From Thermoflavimicrobium dichotomicum (lineage in GTDB: Bacteria > Bacillota > Bacilli > Thermoactinomycetales > Thermoactinomycetaceae), in NCBI RefSeq assembly GCF_900114055.1, contig NZ_FORR01000001.1:457221-521220 (forward strand): a DNA stretch of 64,000 nt, read 5' to 3'. This document shows, one piece after another, positions 53,060 through 62,856 of this stretch. The notes beneath the pieces were generated by a model. That model did no database searches. It had not been told where the DNA came from and was given only the letters and a program-made list of their open reading frames with translations. Position numbers and translations under genes: made by a program. Each line of letters starts with the position of its first letter. Positions within the stretch are counted from its first letter, which is position 1.

Positions 53060-54134
53060 AATTACACAAGGACAGTTGATGTTTTTGATATTGCAGATCC
53101 AGGTGGGCGTTGGCATTCTGTCGCTTCCTTATCGCGTGCAGGCAGTTGCCAAAGGCGGAGGATGGATTTCGACTTTAATCGCAGGGATCGTTGCGCAAGT
53201 GCTTATTCTCATTCTATGGGCCATTTGTCGTCGCTATCCCTCCGATACGTTATTTACTTTTTTGCCGAAAATAGCAGGCAAGTTTTTCGGAAAGCTTCTC
53301 GGATTTGGTTATATTTTCCATTTTCTATTTATAGCAGGAATCATTTTGATTTTATTTACGGATATTGTAGGAAAATGGATCTTGATGGACACACCGAGGT
53401 GGGCTTTATTGCTTTTGATGATTGCGACAGGTGTGTATTTGGCCAAGGAAAGCATTCGCGTGATCGCCAGGCTATTTGTGTCGGTTTCTTTTTTTATCAT
53501 TGTCATGGTGCTGTTAACCATGGCTGGTTATACAAACGTAAATTTTACATACCTGTTTCCGATTACAGAAGCCGGATGGCCCAATATTTTAAAGGGATCC
53601 AGTGAAGTATTGATCTCATTGGTGGGTTTTGAAGTGTTATTGGTTGCCTATCCTTATGTGGAAGGGAACAGTGCAGGGAAACTGAAAGCGGCTTCATTGG
53701 CGAATATGTTAACCACGCTCTTCTATGCCTTTGAGGTGTTTACCTGTTTGATTATTTTCAGCCCCGCAGAGTTTCCGCTTATTTCGGAACCCCTTATGTA
53801 TATGCTGAGGTCATTTAGTATTCAGATCGTTGAACGAATCGATCTCTTTTTCCTATCCATCTGGGTGATTATTGTTGCGACTTCTTTTGTCGGTTATTTG
53901 TATTTGGCTTCAACCGGATTGGGCTATTTTTTTCATCGTGGCGAGCATAAGAAGGCGGTCTATTATGCGGCGTTTGTCTGCTTTATCCTGGCCATGATTC
54001 CACAGGATCAGAAAACCGTGGAGCTGATGAACCAGATTGCTACCATCTCCGCCTATACGTTTGCAGCTGGCATTCCTTTCATTTTGCTGGTGATTGCCTA
54101 TTTTTCCAGAAAGAGAAGGATGGAAGAAAGATGA
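53037..54134 (+). CDS. Spore germinant receptor subunit B (GerAB family)
   Basis: A 365-residue, ten-helix permease of the amino acid/spore germination family. ITQGQLMFLILQIQVGVGILSLP and VLISLVGFEVLLVAYPYV are typical blocks; the first matches the region that binds germinant in GerBB-type proteins. It is the likely germinant-binding subunit. It starts within subunit A and overlaps subunit C by 4 bp. Confidence 0.92.
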   Translation: MMIKEKSRITQGQLMFLILQIQVGVGILSLPYRVQAVAKGGGWISTLIAGIVAQVLILILWAICRRYPSDTLFTFLPKIAGKFFGKLLGFGYIFHFLFIAGIILILFTDIVGKWILMDTPRWALLLLMIATGVYLAKESIRVIARLFVSVSFFIIVMVLLTMAGYTNVNFTYLFPITEAGWPNILKGSSEVLISLVGFEVLLVAYPYVEGNSAGKLKAASLANMLTTLFYAFEVFTCLIIFSPAEFPLISEPLMYMLRSFSIQIVERIDLFFLSIWVIIVATSFVGYLYLASTGLGYFFHRGEHKKAVYYAAFVCFILAMIPQDQKTVELMNQIATISAYTFAAGIPFILLVIAYFSRKRRMEER

Positions 54135-55267
54135 GAAGGGTTATTCTTATCCTTGTGAGCATGTGGATCCCCCTTTTTCTTTCAGGATGTTGGGATCAGG
54201 ATCTGTTACGGGAAGTTCGGTTGGGTTATGGAATAGGGTTTGATCTCACGCCAGAAGGAAAATTATTCGCGACCCTGGTGGTTCGTGATGTGCCATCAGG
54301 TGAGCAACAAAAACCAATCGATGATATTTTTTCTGCTACCAGTAGGACCCCAAGGGAAGCGCGGGATAAATTGGATAAAAAACTGTCTGGCAGGCTTCGC
54401 GGTTACAAGTATCGAGTGGTTTTAATCAGCGAAGAACGGGCAAAACAGGATATCTATCCACTTTTGGACGTTTTTTATCGAGACCCCAAAATGCCTTTAA
54501 ATACCCGGATTGCCGTGGTAAAAGGAAGGGCTGCTGATGTACTGTTCCTGAGAGAATTGGGTGGCACCGTGCCGATTGCCAAAGGAATCGATGAGCTGAT
54601 TGCAAGTGAAGAAGAGCTGACATCGGTTCCTAAAATAAATGTCCGATCCATTTGCCCTGTCATGCTGGATCCGGGAGAGGATTTTGTTCTGCCTTATCTC
54701 ATGAAAAAAGAAGAAAGAGTAGAGGTGATAGGGACAGCTATGTTCCACCAACATCAAATGGTTGGAACGCTTAGTCCCGATGAATCGACCGTATATCTGC
54801 TGTTAAAAGGAAAAAAAGCGGAGTTGGCGAGATTTACCAGAAAAGTGGAGGTTGAAGGAGAGCGAGAAGGAGAAAGCCCAAGCCCATACGACTTTATTAC
54901 GATAGAAGTAAAGAAAGCAAAGCAGGAAATGAACGTATTGGTGAATAAGCAGGAGAAAATCAAAGTTCAATTGAATGCAACATGGAAAGTAAACGTCATT
55001 GAATATCCAAGAGATCAGTTAGATGAAGAATCCAACGTTGCCAAACTAAACAAGATCCTTTCCAAAGATCTGACGCGGTTGGCGAAGCAAACGATCCAGA
55101 AGATGCAAAAGGCTCGCTGTGATGGATTTGGGGTCGGAAGACAGCTCATTGCCTTTCATCCTGAAGTGTGGAAGAAAAAGGAAAAGAACTGGGCGAGTGA
55201 ATATCAACAGGTTCAGTTTGATACCAAGGTAGAAGTGGAAATCACCCAAAAGGGAATTATTAATTAA
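54131..55267 (+). CDS. Spore germinant receptor subunit C (GerAC lipoprotein)
   Basis: A 378-residue lipoprotein. Signal peptide with lipobox FLSGCWDQ (Cys at about residue 20), followed by the GerAC N domain and a C-terminal domain with GFGRQ-like CDGFGVGRQLIAFHPEVWKK. Completes the gerABC operon. ATGA overlap with subunit B fixes the start. No clear terminator follows. Confidence 0.92.
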   Translation: MRRVILILVSMWIPLFLSGCWDQDLLREVRLGYGIGFDLTPEGKLFATLVVRDVPSGEQQKPIDDIFSATSRTPREARDKLDKKLSGRLRGYKYRVVLISEERAKQDIYPLLDVFYRDPKMPLNTRIAVVKGRAADVLFLRELGGTVPIAKGIDELIASEEELTSVPKINVRSICPVMLDPGEDFVLPYLMKKEERVEVIGTAMFHQHQMVGTLSPDESTVYLLLKGKKAELARFTRKVEVEGEREGESPSPYDFITIEVKKAKQEMNVLVNKQEKIKVQLNATWKVNVIEYPRDQLDEESNVAKLNKILSKDLTRLAKQTIQKMQKARCDGFGVGRQLIAFHPEVWKKKEKNWASEYQQVQFDTKVEVEITQKGIIN

Positions 55268-55352
55268 ATGGGGGAAAAGATAATCCGCTTTTTCTTGGGG
55301 TAATTGTGTTTTTTTATTTATGGATCAGGCATAAAAAATAAATGATCAGTTT

Positions 55353-55388
55353 GTTGACAAAGTTTCGGTATATGCCGGGTTTGTCAAC
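55353..55388 (+). repeat. Palindromic element, internally deleted copy C
   Basis: GTTGACAAAGTTTCGG then TATATGCCGGGTTTGTCAAC: both ends of copies A and B joined after loss of the central stem-loop. 36 bp remain with perfect GTTGACAAA/TTTGTCAAC ends. Confidence 0.8.
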
Positions 55389-55425
55389 CATCAGAGAGAT
55401 GAAAAAGTGTTCTGTTTTCTATCAA

Positions 55426-55489
55426 GCGGAGGGATGGGTGACTTACGGAGTGACTGGTCGTCACGGAGGAACGAACCCATCCCGACCGC
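55426..55489 (+). ncRNA. Strong unexplained stem-loop upstream of the PBP gene
   Basis: GCGG (55426-55429) and GGGATGGGT (55431-55439) pair with ACCCATCCC (55475-55483) and CCGC (55486-55489). Inside, GTGAC (55450-55454) pairs with GTCAC (55460-55464). It is G+C-rich in an AT-rich 480-base gap and lies 258 bases before the penicillin-binding protein start. I do not recognise a riboswitch family. It could be a leader RNA, a small RNA or a relic. Confidence 0.4.
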
Positions 55490-55746
55490 GGGAGAAACGG
55501 ATCCATATTTCCAGCTTAGTCCCATTAATTATCGTTTGTAGAGAGAGAGTTGTCTGTGATATGATGCAATATGAATCAACTGTCAGAGGGTTCTGCAAAA
55601 TCAATCGTTGAAAAATACGCCGGATATATTCAGATAATAAAAAATATTTATAAATAAAATAATACATAATCAAAGTGAATAAAATATATTTAATTTTCGA
55701 ATTAAAAATATCTATTTCGAAAGCTTTCTTTTTATGGAGGTTCCTT

Positions 55747-57945
55747 ATGGGAGAGTTACAGTTAAGAAAAGATATCTATGTACGTAAAAAGAAGCATCTG
55801 AGCCGAAGAGAGTCGATCCGTTGGACAGAAAGACAAGGGAGAACCAAATTGGTTTGGTTGAAATGGTTTTTGCTGGGATTTATGGTTATGCTGATCATCA
55901 GTGTAATCAGTATCGCGGCCATACTCCTTTCTGTGAAAACCCTTCCGATCGAGAATATGAACGATGTGGATTATTCATCAGTGATTTATGATAGGAATGG
56001 ACATGAGGCAGCCAGACTTGGAACCGAAGAACAGGAATATCTGTCTTTGGATCAGATTGAGAAACTGAATCCGGACTTGCCCAGGGCGATTGTCAAAGTA
56101 GAAGATCAACGGTTTTTCCAGCATCACGGTATTGACTGGGGAGGCATTTTGCGGGCGATTTGGGCGAATATCAAAGCCGGTGGGAAAGCGGAAGGCGGGA
56201 GTACCATTACGATGCAAGTAGCCCGAAATGTCGTGCTGGAAGATCAGACGAAGAGTTTTTTTCGCAAGCTAAAAGAGATGAAAGCGGCTTGGGAATTGGA
56301 AGAAAAATATGATAAACGAAAGATATTGGAGACCTATTTAAATCATATTGACTTTGGCTATCAAGTCAAGGGAGTTCAGATGGCTTCGAAGATTTATTTC
56401 GGGAAAGACTTGACCAGACAAAAGTTGGAGCCGCATGAAATTGCTCTTTTGGCTGGATTGCCCAAAGCCCCTTACGGATACAATCCTTATGGAACGAAAG
56501 AACAACAGGAAAAGGCATTGAAGCGACGCAATGTGGTTTTGATGAAAATGGCTGAGAATTCAACCTTGCCACCACTGATTACGACACATCAGAAAGAGGC
56601 ATATCAGAAAAAGGATTTAGGTGTCAATAAGAAATATTTACAACGGTATTTGCGGCCGAAAGACTTTGGTGCCTATAAAAACCTGATTCGGGAAGAGATG
56701 AAAGAAAGGTATCATATTCAAGAAGAAGAACTGATCAGTGATGGATATCGGATTTATACAGGAATGAATCCGGTTGCGCAGCGAGTGGTGGAGCAGGCTT
56801 TGAAAGATGAGCATTTGTTTAAGAATAATCAAAATGAAAAATGGATCAATGCGGCAGTGATCATGATTCATCCTCAAAACGGACGGATTGAGGCGATTGG
56901 TGGAGGGAGAAACTATCATGCGGGCAATAACAACTGGGCATTGCAGCCGATCCAACCTGGAACCGTGATTCAACCCCTTACCGTATTTGCTCCTGCTGTA
57001 CAAATCAGGGGAATGAATGAGTACTCGAAGATTCGTTCCAGTTTGGGTGGGCGCTCGATTTCATTTGGAAAAGTGGTTGCCCGATCATTAAGGGAGCCTG
57101 CCATTTCAGTACTAAGACAATCGGTAACGGTGAAGCATGCCTTTGCATATGGAAAATTGCTTGGTTTTCCTTTGTCAGAACACGAGCAAACCATGACTTC
57201 TTTGGCAATGGGTTACTGGAATCAGGGAATCAGTCCGAAAGATTTGGCTCAAGCATATACGGTCTTTCCCAATCAAGGAAAAAAGGTAAAAGCGCATGCG
57301 ATCATTAAAGTCGTGGATAATCAAGGTAACGAAGTAAAACCGAGAAAAGGACAGGAAATCGATGAATGGGGGAATCCGGAGCGTGTATTTCAATCCAGGA
57401 CTGCCTGGTATATGACCCGGATGTTAAAGGATGCAGTGATGGATCCAAAAGGAATGGCTGTTCAGGCAAGGATTCAGGATGGTCGCCCGGTGGCTGGATA
57501 TAGCGGGAGTTTGCCTAACAAAGACAATGGTTGGTTTGTGGGTTTTACCCCTGATCTGGTCACAGCTGTTGCTGTGTTTAATGAGACATACGAAAACCGG
57601 AGAGGAAAAGCGGAAATTACCGGTGAAACGATTCCGGCACGCATTTTCAGCCGGGTGATGTCAGATGCCTTGAAAGGGAAAGAAATGCAATGGTTCCAAA
57701 AGCCAAATGGTGTGAAAGATCCAAAGCCACTCATACCCAAACTTTCGACTCCCCCAAAGACAAAAGTACCTGTTTTCCAGCAGGAATCATCAGATAGCCA
57801 GAAACCTTCACGTCCGGTTCATTCAGAGGATCCGCCCGGCAGTGAAGAACCGGTCGAGCCAGAGCCATCTACACCGCCGAATCATGAAGAGCCGGATAAT
57901 GGCAATTTTGAGATACCTGATATCCTGCCGAATCGCAGGCGCTAA
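55747..57945 (+). CDS. Class A penicillin-binding protein with intact glycosyltransferase and degenerate transpeptidase
   Basis: A 732-residue membrane protein. One helix (WFLLGFMVMLIISVISIAAI, about 37-60), then a GT51 domain with VKVEDQRFFQHHGID (Glu119) and GGSTITMQVARN, so peptidoglycan chain synthesis looks possible. The transpeptidase domain follows but SxxK reads TVIQ (Thr406, Gln409) in QPGTVIQP, and KTG reads YSG (585-587) in VAGYSGSL. It should not bind penicillin or cross-link. The tail is Pro/Glu-rich. ATG 55747 has GGAGG upstream. Located between gerABC and SRP RNA. Confidence 0.88.
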   Translation: MGELQLRKDIYVRKKKHLSRRESIRWTERQGRTKLVWLKWFLLGFMVMLIISVISIAAILLSVKTLPIENMNDVDYSSVIYDRNGHEAARLGTEEQEYLSLDQIEKLNPDLPRAIVKVEDQRFFQHHGIDWGGILRAIWANIKAGGKAEGGSTITMQVARNVVLEDQTKSFFRKLKEMKAAWELEEKYDKRKILETYLNHIDFGYQVKGVQMASKIYFGKDLTRQKLEPHEIALLAGLPKAPYGYNPYGTKEQQEKALKRRNVVLMKMAENSTLPPLITTHQKEAYQKKDLGVNKKYLQRYLRPKDFGAYKNLIREEMKERYHIQEEELISDGYRIYTGMNPVAQRVVEQALKDEHLFKNNQNEKWINAAVIMIHPQNGRIEAIGGGRNYHAGNNNWALQPIQPGTVIQPLTVFAPAVQIRGMNEYSKIRSSLGGRSISFGKVVARSLREPAISVLRQSVTVKHAFAYGKLLGFPLSEHEQTMTSLAMGYWNQGISPKDLAQAYTVFPNQGKKVKAHAIIKVVDNQGNEVKPRKGQEIDEWGNPERVFQSRTAWYMTRMLKDAVMDPKGMAVQARIQDGRPVAGYSGSLPNKDNGWFVGFTPDLVTAVAVFNETYENRRGKAEITGETIPARIFSRVMSDALKGKEMQWFQKPNGVKDPKPLIPKLSTPPKTKVPVFQQESSDSQKPSRPVHSEDPPGSEEPVEPEPSTPPNHEEPDNGNFEIPDILPNRRR

Positions 57946-57987
57946 AGCAGTGGCATGAAAATGATGGGTGGGAATTGAATCCAGTCG

Positions 57988-58017
57988 TTGCTTCCTTCTT
58001 GTCATTTGTGATATATT
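57988..58017 (+). promoter_or_regulatory. Promoter of SRP RNA
   Basis: TTGCTT (57988-57993), 18 bases, TATATT (58012-58017), with transcription expected at about 58024. Confidence 0.55.
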
Positions 58018-58023
58018 ATTAAT

Positions 58024-58292
58024 ACCGCGCTAGACGGGGAGCTAGCCGTGCCCTGTAGCCCGCAATCGGCTTAGCGGGGTCGAATTCCTGCCTGAGGTCC
58101 TTTTTGTGTAAGGTCTGGTTTGCCTTGAAGGTGTTGATGATCGGGTCCTACGCAACGAGAGCTTTCGAACCGTGTCAGGTCCTGGCGGAAGCAGCACTAA
58201 GGAAGATTTCTCGTGTGCCGTAGGGGTGCCTGGTTTGAGCTGGATAGGCAAAGTCCGCTTGGGCAAATTGGATCGGAGGCAGGTGCGCGGTA
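58024..58292 (+). ncRNA. scr: Signal recognition particle RNA, long Bacillus-type
   Basis: About 270 bases. Ends pair (CCGCGC 58025-58030 with GCGCGG 58285-58290). The 5' part GCTAGACGGGGAGCTAGC is the Alu-like region, and GTCAGGTCCTGGCGGAAGCAGC near 58174-58195 spans the conserved helix 8 apical region that binds Ffh. Placed before dnaX as in B. subtilis. Confidence 0.93.
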
Positions 58293-58374
58293 ACATTATA
58301 CATAAGAGCGAGTGTCGACTGGGCTGAAAAGCGAAAACCAAGCAGTAGGTTCAGTTTTACCATTCGCAAAATCA

Positions 58375-58402
58375 AGCTGGGTTAAAAACCCGGCTTTTTA
58401 TT
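58375..58402 (+). terminator. Terminator after SRP RNA
   Basis: AGCTGGGTT with AACCCGGCT (one G-T pair) then TTTTTA. The rest of 58293-58606 shows no gene. Confidence 0.8.
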
Positions 58403-58606
58403 TTATTTTTTACAGGTGTGTGAACTGTCAAGACTGATTCATTTCCATCAGGAAGTGAGTCAGCTTTTTTATAAAAAAATAAACAAAATCATTGACAAAT
58501 TTTAAATGGCATGAAGGAAGTATGTGTTTCAAGGCGAATAAGAAAATTAGGATTATTTTCCTATATTTGTATAATTAGGAAAAATAGGGATAAGGAGGGT
58601 TCGTAT

Positions 58607-59938
58607 GTGCCCATACCGTTTCATCATCAGATAGATTTTAAGAAATTAAAATCTTGGGTGAAGCGATTGTCCCGAGTGGTTTTCATGTCAGAATGCAACC
58701 AAGTTGATAGGGGGATCTTATCAACTCCGATAAATAAGCAGGTAAAAGATGATCAATTATCGTTTCAAGGTAAGCGATTGAGTGGTGGTATAAATATGAT
58801 GAAAACGGATGTAGAGATGGTAACAGGAGCGCAGAGGCAACATTCTTATCAATTTCTGTCCATTTATCCTGTCGAGTCGTATGTGAATATGGTATCAAAG
58901 TTGATTTCTCATATTCAGGTAGGAGTCATGTTGCTGGATGGCCGAAAAAGGGTGATGGAAATCAACCGGATGGCCAGTCAGTATTTAGGATTGGAAAGAT
59001 CTTCGGTATTGTATCGTTCTTTGGATCATGTCGTATCGCATTTGAATCCGGAGCAACCCGATTTTGAACGTTTGGTTTCCTTTTTGGCATCTACGGTAGA
59101 AGATCAAAAACAGTTGGAGATCAAATGGCACACGAAGGGAAAAACAAATCAGTTGCTGATTACAGCGATTTCTTCGGAAAGGCTGGAATGTGACTGTAAA
59201 GGAACCTATTTTTTTATTGAAAATATTACCAAAGTCCGCTCTCTGGAAGAACAGGTCCGTTGCAATCAACGCTTGGCAACCATTGGCCAGATCGCAGCTG
59301 GAGCAGCACATGAAATTCGTAATCCGCTTACATCTTTGCGAGGCTTTTTGCAGGTAATCGGGTATAAACTCAAGGAAATTGGCCAGAAGAAAGAACAGGG
59401 TTATATCGACATCATGTTAAAGGAAATCAATCGAATTAATCACCTGGTCAGTGAATTTCTATTACTTAGCAAGCCAGGGGAAATGCATTTAAAGCCTGTC
59501 AGTGTCAACAAAGTGTTGGGTGAAATTTTACCCATTATAAAAAGTGAGGCGATTTTGCATAATATTGATGTAGTTGTGGAAAAAACTTGCAAATTGTCTA
59601 AAGTGGTTGCAGATGAAGAACTGTTGAAGCAGGTATTTCTCAATATATGCAAAAATGGTATGGAAGCGATTGGCCAGGGAGGTTTATTGACGATTCGGAT
59701 TCGTCAGGATGAAGAACAAGACTACTTTATTGTCGATGTGATTGATACAGGACCTGGAATTCCTGAGAACTTGCGAGGAAAAATCTTTGAGCCATTTTTC
59801 ACGACAAAGGAAAAAGGAACCGGTCTGGGTCTGTCGATCTGCCAACAGATTATTAAGGAAATTGGCGGAGCCATTCAAATGGAAACGGGTCCATATGGAA
59901 CCACTTTCAGCATCTACCTGCCAGCGACCATGTTATAA
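58607..59938 (+). CDS. Soluble PAS-domain sensor histidine kinase, sporulation-kinase type
   Basis: A 443-residue kinase without transmembrane segments. N-terminal unassigned 90 residues, a PAS domain ([24 protein letters not shown]), HisKA with [17 protein letters not shown], and HATPase_c with N box [19 protein letters not shown] and GTGLGLSI. The H-box resembles KinA/KinE-like Spo0A-phosphorelay kinases. No response regulator is adjacent, so it is an orphan. The GTG at 58607 is chosen because AAGGAGGG lies 7 bases upstream. It is inserted between scr and dnaX, which are neighbours in B. subtilis. Confidence 0.85.
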   Translation: MPIPFHHQIDFKKLKSWVKRLSRVVFMSECNQVDRGILSTPINKQVKDDQLSFQGKRLSGGINMMKTDVEMVTGAQRQHSYQFLSIYPVESYVNMVSKLISHIQVGVMLLDGRKRVMEINRMASQYLGLERSSVLYRSLDHVVSHLNPEQPDFERLVSFLASTVEDQKQLEIKWHTKGKTNQLLITAISSERLECDCKGTYFFIENITKVRSLEEQVRCNQRLATIGQIAAGAAHEIRNPLTSLRGFLQVIGYKLKEIGQKKEQGYIDIMLKEINRINHLVSEFLLLSKPGEMHLKPVSVNKVLGEILPIIKSEAILHNIDVVVEKTCKLSKVVADEELLKQVFLNICKNGMEAIGQGGLLTIRIRQDEEQDYFIVDVIDTGPGIPENLRGKIFEPFFTTKEKGTGLGLSICQQIIKEIGGAIQMETGPYGTTFSIYLPATML

Positions 59939-59942
59939 GACT

Positions 59943-59993
59943 CACAGATGTAGATTTGTCAACAAGATCAACCTGCATCTGTGGGTTCTTTTT
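59943..59993 (+). terminator. Terminator of the histidine kinase gene
   Basis: CACAGATG (59943-59950) and CATCTGTG (59976-59983) with a T8 run. Its loop contains ATTTGTCAACAAG, a probable remnant of the palindromic element. Confidence 0.7.
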
Positions 59994-60071
59994 TTGTAAA
60001 AAGGTGAATCAGTGTAGTATGATAGGGTAAGTAATATTTAGTCCCTTCAAGGGATGGCTGGAGTGATGAGT

Positions 60072-61796
60072 GTGTCCTACCAGGCATTGTATCGTGTGTG
60101 GAGACCACAGCGATTTGAAGATATTGTCGGACAAGAACATGTCACCCAAACTCTGAAGAATGCCTTAAAAGAAGGTCATCTCTCCCACGCCTACCTGTTC
60201 AATGGACCACGTGGTACCGGGAAAACGAGTGCAGCGAAGATTTTGGCTAAAGCAGTCAATTGCCTTCAGGGCCCCAGTTCTGAGCCCTGTAATCAATGCG
60301 AAGCATGTCGGAGGATTACAGAAGGTTCTTTGATGGATGTCATTGAAATTGACGCTGCGTCAAACCGTGGAGTAGATGAAATTCGTGACCTGAGAGATAA
60401 GGTGAAATATGCTCCAACAGAAGTTCGATACAAAGTGTATATTATTGATGAAGTTCATATGCTAACAACGGAAGCGTTCAATGCTTTGCTCAAAACACTT
60501 GAAGAGCCTCCGAAACATGTGTTATTCATTTTGGCAACAACTGAACCACATAAACTCCCAGCAACGATTATATCCCGCTGTCAACGATTTACCTTTCGCC
60601 GTATTCCCTTTCTGAAAATCGTTCACCATTTGCAAAACATCTGCGAAGCAAAACAGGTTTCTTTTACAGAGCAAGCATTGTTTGCGATTGCCCGTGCTGC
60701 CGATGGGGGTATGCGAGACGCTCTCAGTTTGCTGGATCAGGCGTTAGCGTTTGGTGGAGATGTATTGGAAGAGGAAACGGTATTAAGTGTAACAGGATCC
60801 GTTTCCAAAAGTGCAATGGTAGCACTATTGCAATCCATTGCTTCAGAGCAAACCTCTGCTGCATTACAGCAGCTGGATGAGCTCATTGTACAAGGGGTTG
60901 AACCGGAAAAAATTATTCAGGACCTTACCCATGCCTGCCGGGATCTTCTCTTGGTCAAAACAGCACCACAACTGGAGCAAAGCCAAGGATTGGTTCATGA
61001 CGATGAGGCCCATCATCAGCTAAGCAAACAATTGTCTGTTCAACAGTTAAGTGAAATGCTGGATATTCTTATCCATTATCAGCAGCAAATGAAATTTGTA
61101 GCCAACCATCGCATTTTGCTCGAAGTGGTGATTGTTCGACTTTGCCAAGCATTTGCGGATTTTCGCCTCACAAAAAAAGATGCAGAAGTGATAAAGAGAC
61201 TGGAAGAACGAATTGAGCAGTTGGAACAAACGATTGAACAATTGCAAAAAGGATCTCAACAAGGGAAAACCTTTTCCCAAGCGACCACTGTTTCTTCTGA
61301 TTCCAATAATTCCGTTTCTAAAGGAAAAGTAGAGTCATCTCAACCATCGAGTCCCCTTCTTCACGGTGAATTTATAAAAAAATTTTCCAAAGAGCAATTA
61401 ACACGTGTAAAAAATGTTTGGGGAGAAATTCTCCGGCAAGTGAAGAAAGAGCGAGTGACTGTACATGCCTGGTTGATTGACGGTGAACCCGTTGCCGCAA
61501 CAGATAATATGATTCTGGTAGCCTTTCGAACGAAAATCCATCGACAGACCATTGAAAAGCCTGAATTAAAGGCGCTGGTTGAAAAGGTGATGACTCGTGT
61601 ACTGGGTTCCAGTTATCGGCTGCAAACAATCATGACCCATGAGTGGCAACATTTGCAGAATAACTTGACGGAACAGATTCCTTCGCCTCAAACCGCTTCT
61701 TCAGAGAAAAAAACAAACCATATCCAGTCGGAAGATGATATAGTAAAAAGAGCGATTGACCTGTTTGGTAAAGAATTGGTGGAGATTTTAGAGTGA
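60072..61796 (+). CDS. dnaX: DNA polymerase III subunits gamma/tau
   Basis: A 574-residue clamp-loader ATPase. Walker A GPRGTGKTS, the four-Cys zinc module CNQCEACRR, Walker B VYIIDEVHML and sensor NALLKTLEEPP with TTEPHKLPATIISRCQRF. The C-terminal half beyond about 380 is tau-specific with a coiled coil. The GTG at 60072 (MSYQALYRVWRPQRF) gives the same N-terminus as B. subtilis DnaX and has GGAGTG upstream; ATG 60054 and 60066 are alternatives. Confidence 0.94.
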   Translation: MSYQALYRVWRPQRFEDIVGQEHVTQTLKNALKEGHLSHAYLFNGPRGTGKTSAAKILAKAVNCLQGPSSEPCNQCEACRRITEGSLMDVIEIDAASNRGVDEIRDLRDKVKYAPTEVRYKVYIIDEVHMLTTEAFNALLKTLEEPPKHVLFILATTEPHKLPATIISRCQRFTFRRIPFLKIVHHLQNICEAKQVSFTEQALFAIARAADGGMRDALSLLDQALAFGGDVLEEETVLSVTGSVSKSAMVALLQSIASEQTSAALQQLDELIVQGVEPEKIIQDLTHACRDLLLVKTAPQLEQSQGLVHDDEAHHQLSKQLSVQQLSEMLDILIHYQQQMKFVANHRILLEVVIVRLCQAFADFRLTKKDAEVIKRLEERIEQLEQTIEQLQKGSQQGKTFSQATTVSSDSNNSVSKGKVESSQPSSPLLHGEFIKKFSKEQLTRVKNVWGEILRQVKKERVTVHAWLIDGEPVAATDNMILVAFRTKIHRQTIEKPELKALVEKVMTRVLGSSYRLQTIMTHEWQHLQNNLTEQIPSPQTASSEKKTNHIQSEDDIVKRAIDLFGKELVEILE

Positions 61797-61816
61797 TTTG
61801 AAGGAGTGATTCTTTT

Positions 61817-62128
61817 ATGCGTAATATGAGCCAAATGATGAAACAAGTGAAAAAAATGCAACAGGAAATGGCAAAGGCACAACAAGAATTGGAGAAAAAA
61901 GAAGTAGTGGGGACAGCTGGCGGTGGTGTTGTAAAAGTAACCATGAATGGACATAAACAGCTGTTGAATGTAGAAATTGCTCCTGATGTTGTAGACCCTG
62001 ATGATGTAGAAATGTTACAGGACCTGATTACGGCTGCTTTTAATGAAGCGATGAAAAAAGTGGATGAAATGGTTGCAAAAGATCTGGGCAAGTTTACGGC
62101 TGGTTTAAATATTCCAGGTCTTTTCTAA
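61817..62128 (+). CDS. ebfC: Nucleoid-associated protein, YbaB/EbfC family
   Basis: A 103-residue small DNA-binding protein (YaaK in B. subtilis). An N-terminal coiled coil ([22 protein letters not shown]) and the core [21 protein letters not shown]. Glycine-rich GTAGGGVV in between is typical. It lies 20 bp after dnaX and 26 bp before recR, the conserved dnaX-ebfC-recR order. Confidence 0.92.
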   Translation: MRNMSQMMKQVKKMQQEMAKAQQELEKKEVVGTAGGGVVKVTMNGHKQLLNVEIAPDVVDPDDVEMLQDLITAAFNEAMKKVDEMVAKDLGKFTAGLNIPGLF

Positions 62129-62154
62129 AGTATAGTGGTAGGAGTGGCTAAAAG

Positions 62155-62751
62155 GTGTATGTGCCTGAACCGATATCAAAATTGATTGAGGGCTTTATGC
62201 GGCTGCCAGGTATTGGGCCTAAAACAGCACAACGTTTATCGTTTTTTGTGCTAGGGATGGATGAGGAGGATGTCCTCGATTTAGCCAAAGCACTTGTACG
62301 TGCTAAAAGAGATTTACGGACTTGTTCCGTATGTGCGAATATTACCGATCAAGATCCTTGTTATATTTGTTCCAATCCAGCGCGTGACCGTTCGGTCATC
62401 TGTGTTGTGCAGGATCCGCGTGATTTAATGGCGATGGAACGTACCCGGGAATATAATGGCCTTTATCATGTGCTTCATGGGGCGATTTCGCCGATGGAGG
62501 GAATCGGTCCAGATGAACTGAAAATCCCTGATTTGCTCCGTCGACTCGAAGATGAAACAGTTAAAGAGTTAATTCTGGCTACCAACCCGAATATTGAGGG
62601 AGAGGCAACGGCCATGTATCTTTCTAAATTGGTTAAGCCATTTGGGATCAAGGTTACACGGATTGCGCATGGACTTCCTGTCGGTGGCGACATCGAGTTT
62701 ATTGATGAAGTGACGTTAACCAAAGCATTGGAAGGCAGACGAGAGCTTTAG
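62155..62751 (+). CDS. recR: Recombination protein RecR
   Basis: A 198-residue recombination mediator that works with RecF/RecO at gaps. Helix-hairpin-helix ([17 protein letters not shown]), zinc finger [16 protein letters not shown], Toprim domain [14 protein letters not shown] and the C-terminal Walker B-like [19 protein letters not shown] start with GGAGTG upstream. Confidence 0.94.
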   Translation: MYVPEPISKLIEGFMRLPGIGPKTAQRLSFFVLGMDEEDVLDLAKALVRAKRDLRTCSVCANITDQDPCYICSNPARDRSVICVVQDPRDLMAMERTREYNGLYHVLHGAISPMEGIGPDELKIPDLLRRLEDETVKELILATNPNIEGEATAMYLSKLVKPFGIKVTRIAHGLPVGGDIEFIDEVTLTKALEGRREL

Positions 62752-62757
62752 TGTCAT

Positions 62758-62780
62758 AGCGGCCAGTGATGGTCGCTGTT
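62758..62780 (+). terminator. Hairpin after recR
   Basis: AGCGGCC (62758-62764) and GGTCGCT (62771-62777), then GTTTTTG. Confidence 0.6.
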
Positions 62781-62856
62781 TTTGTTTGTTCTATTTTCTC
62801 TCTTTTTTCATACATCTTTATATAGCTTGTACGATATTGAGAAGGGGAGACAGACA

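Noticed and set aside
55426..55500. 5S rRNA relic
   Set aside because: ACCCATCCCGAC resembles a 5S loop, but the surrounding helices do not fit 5S and the stem pairs it elsewhere.
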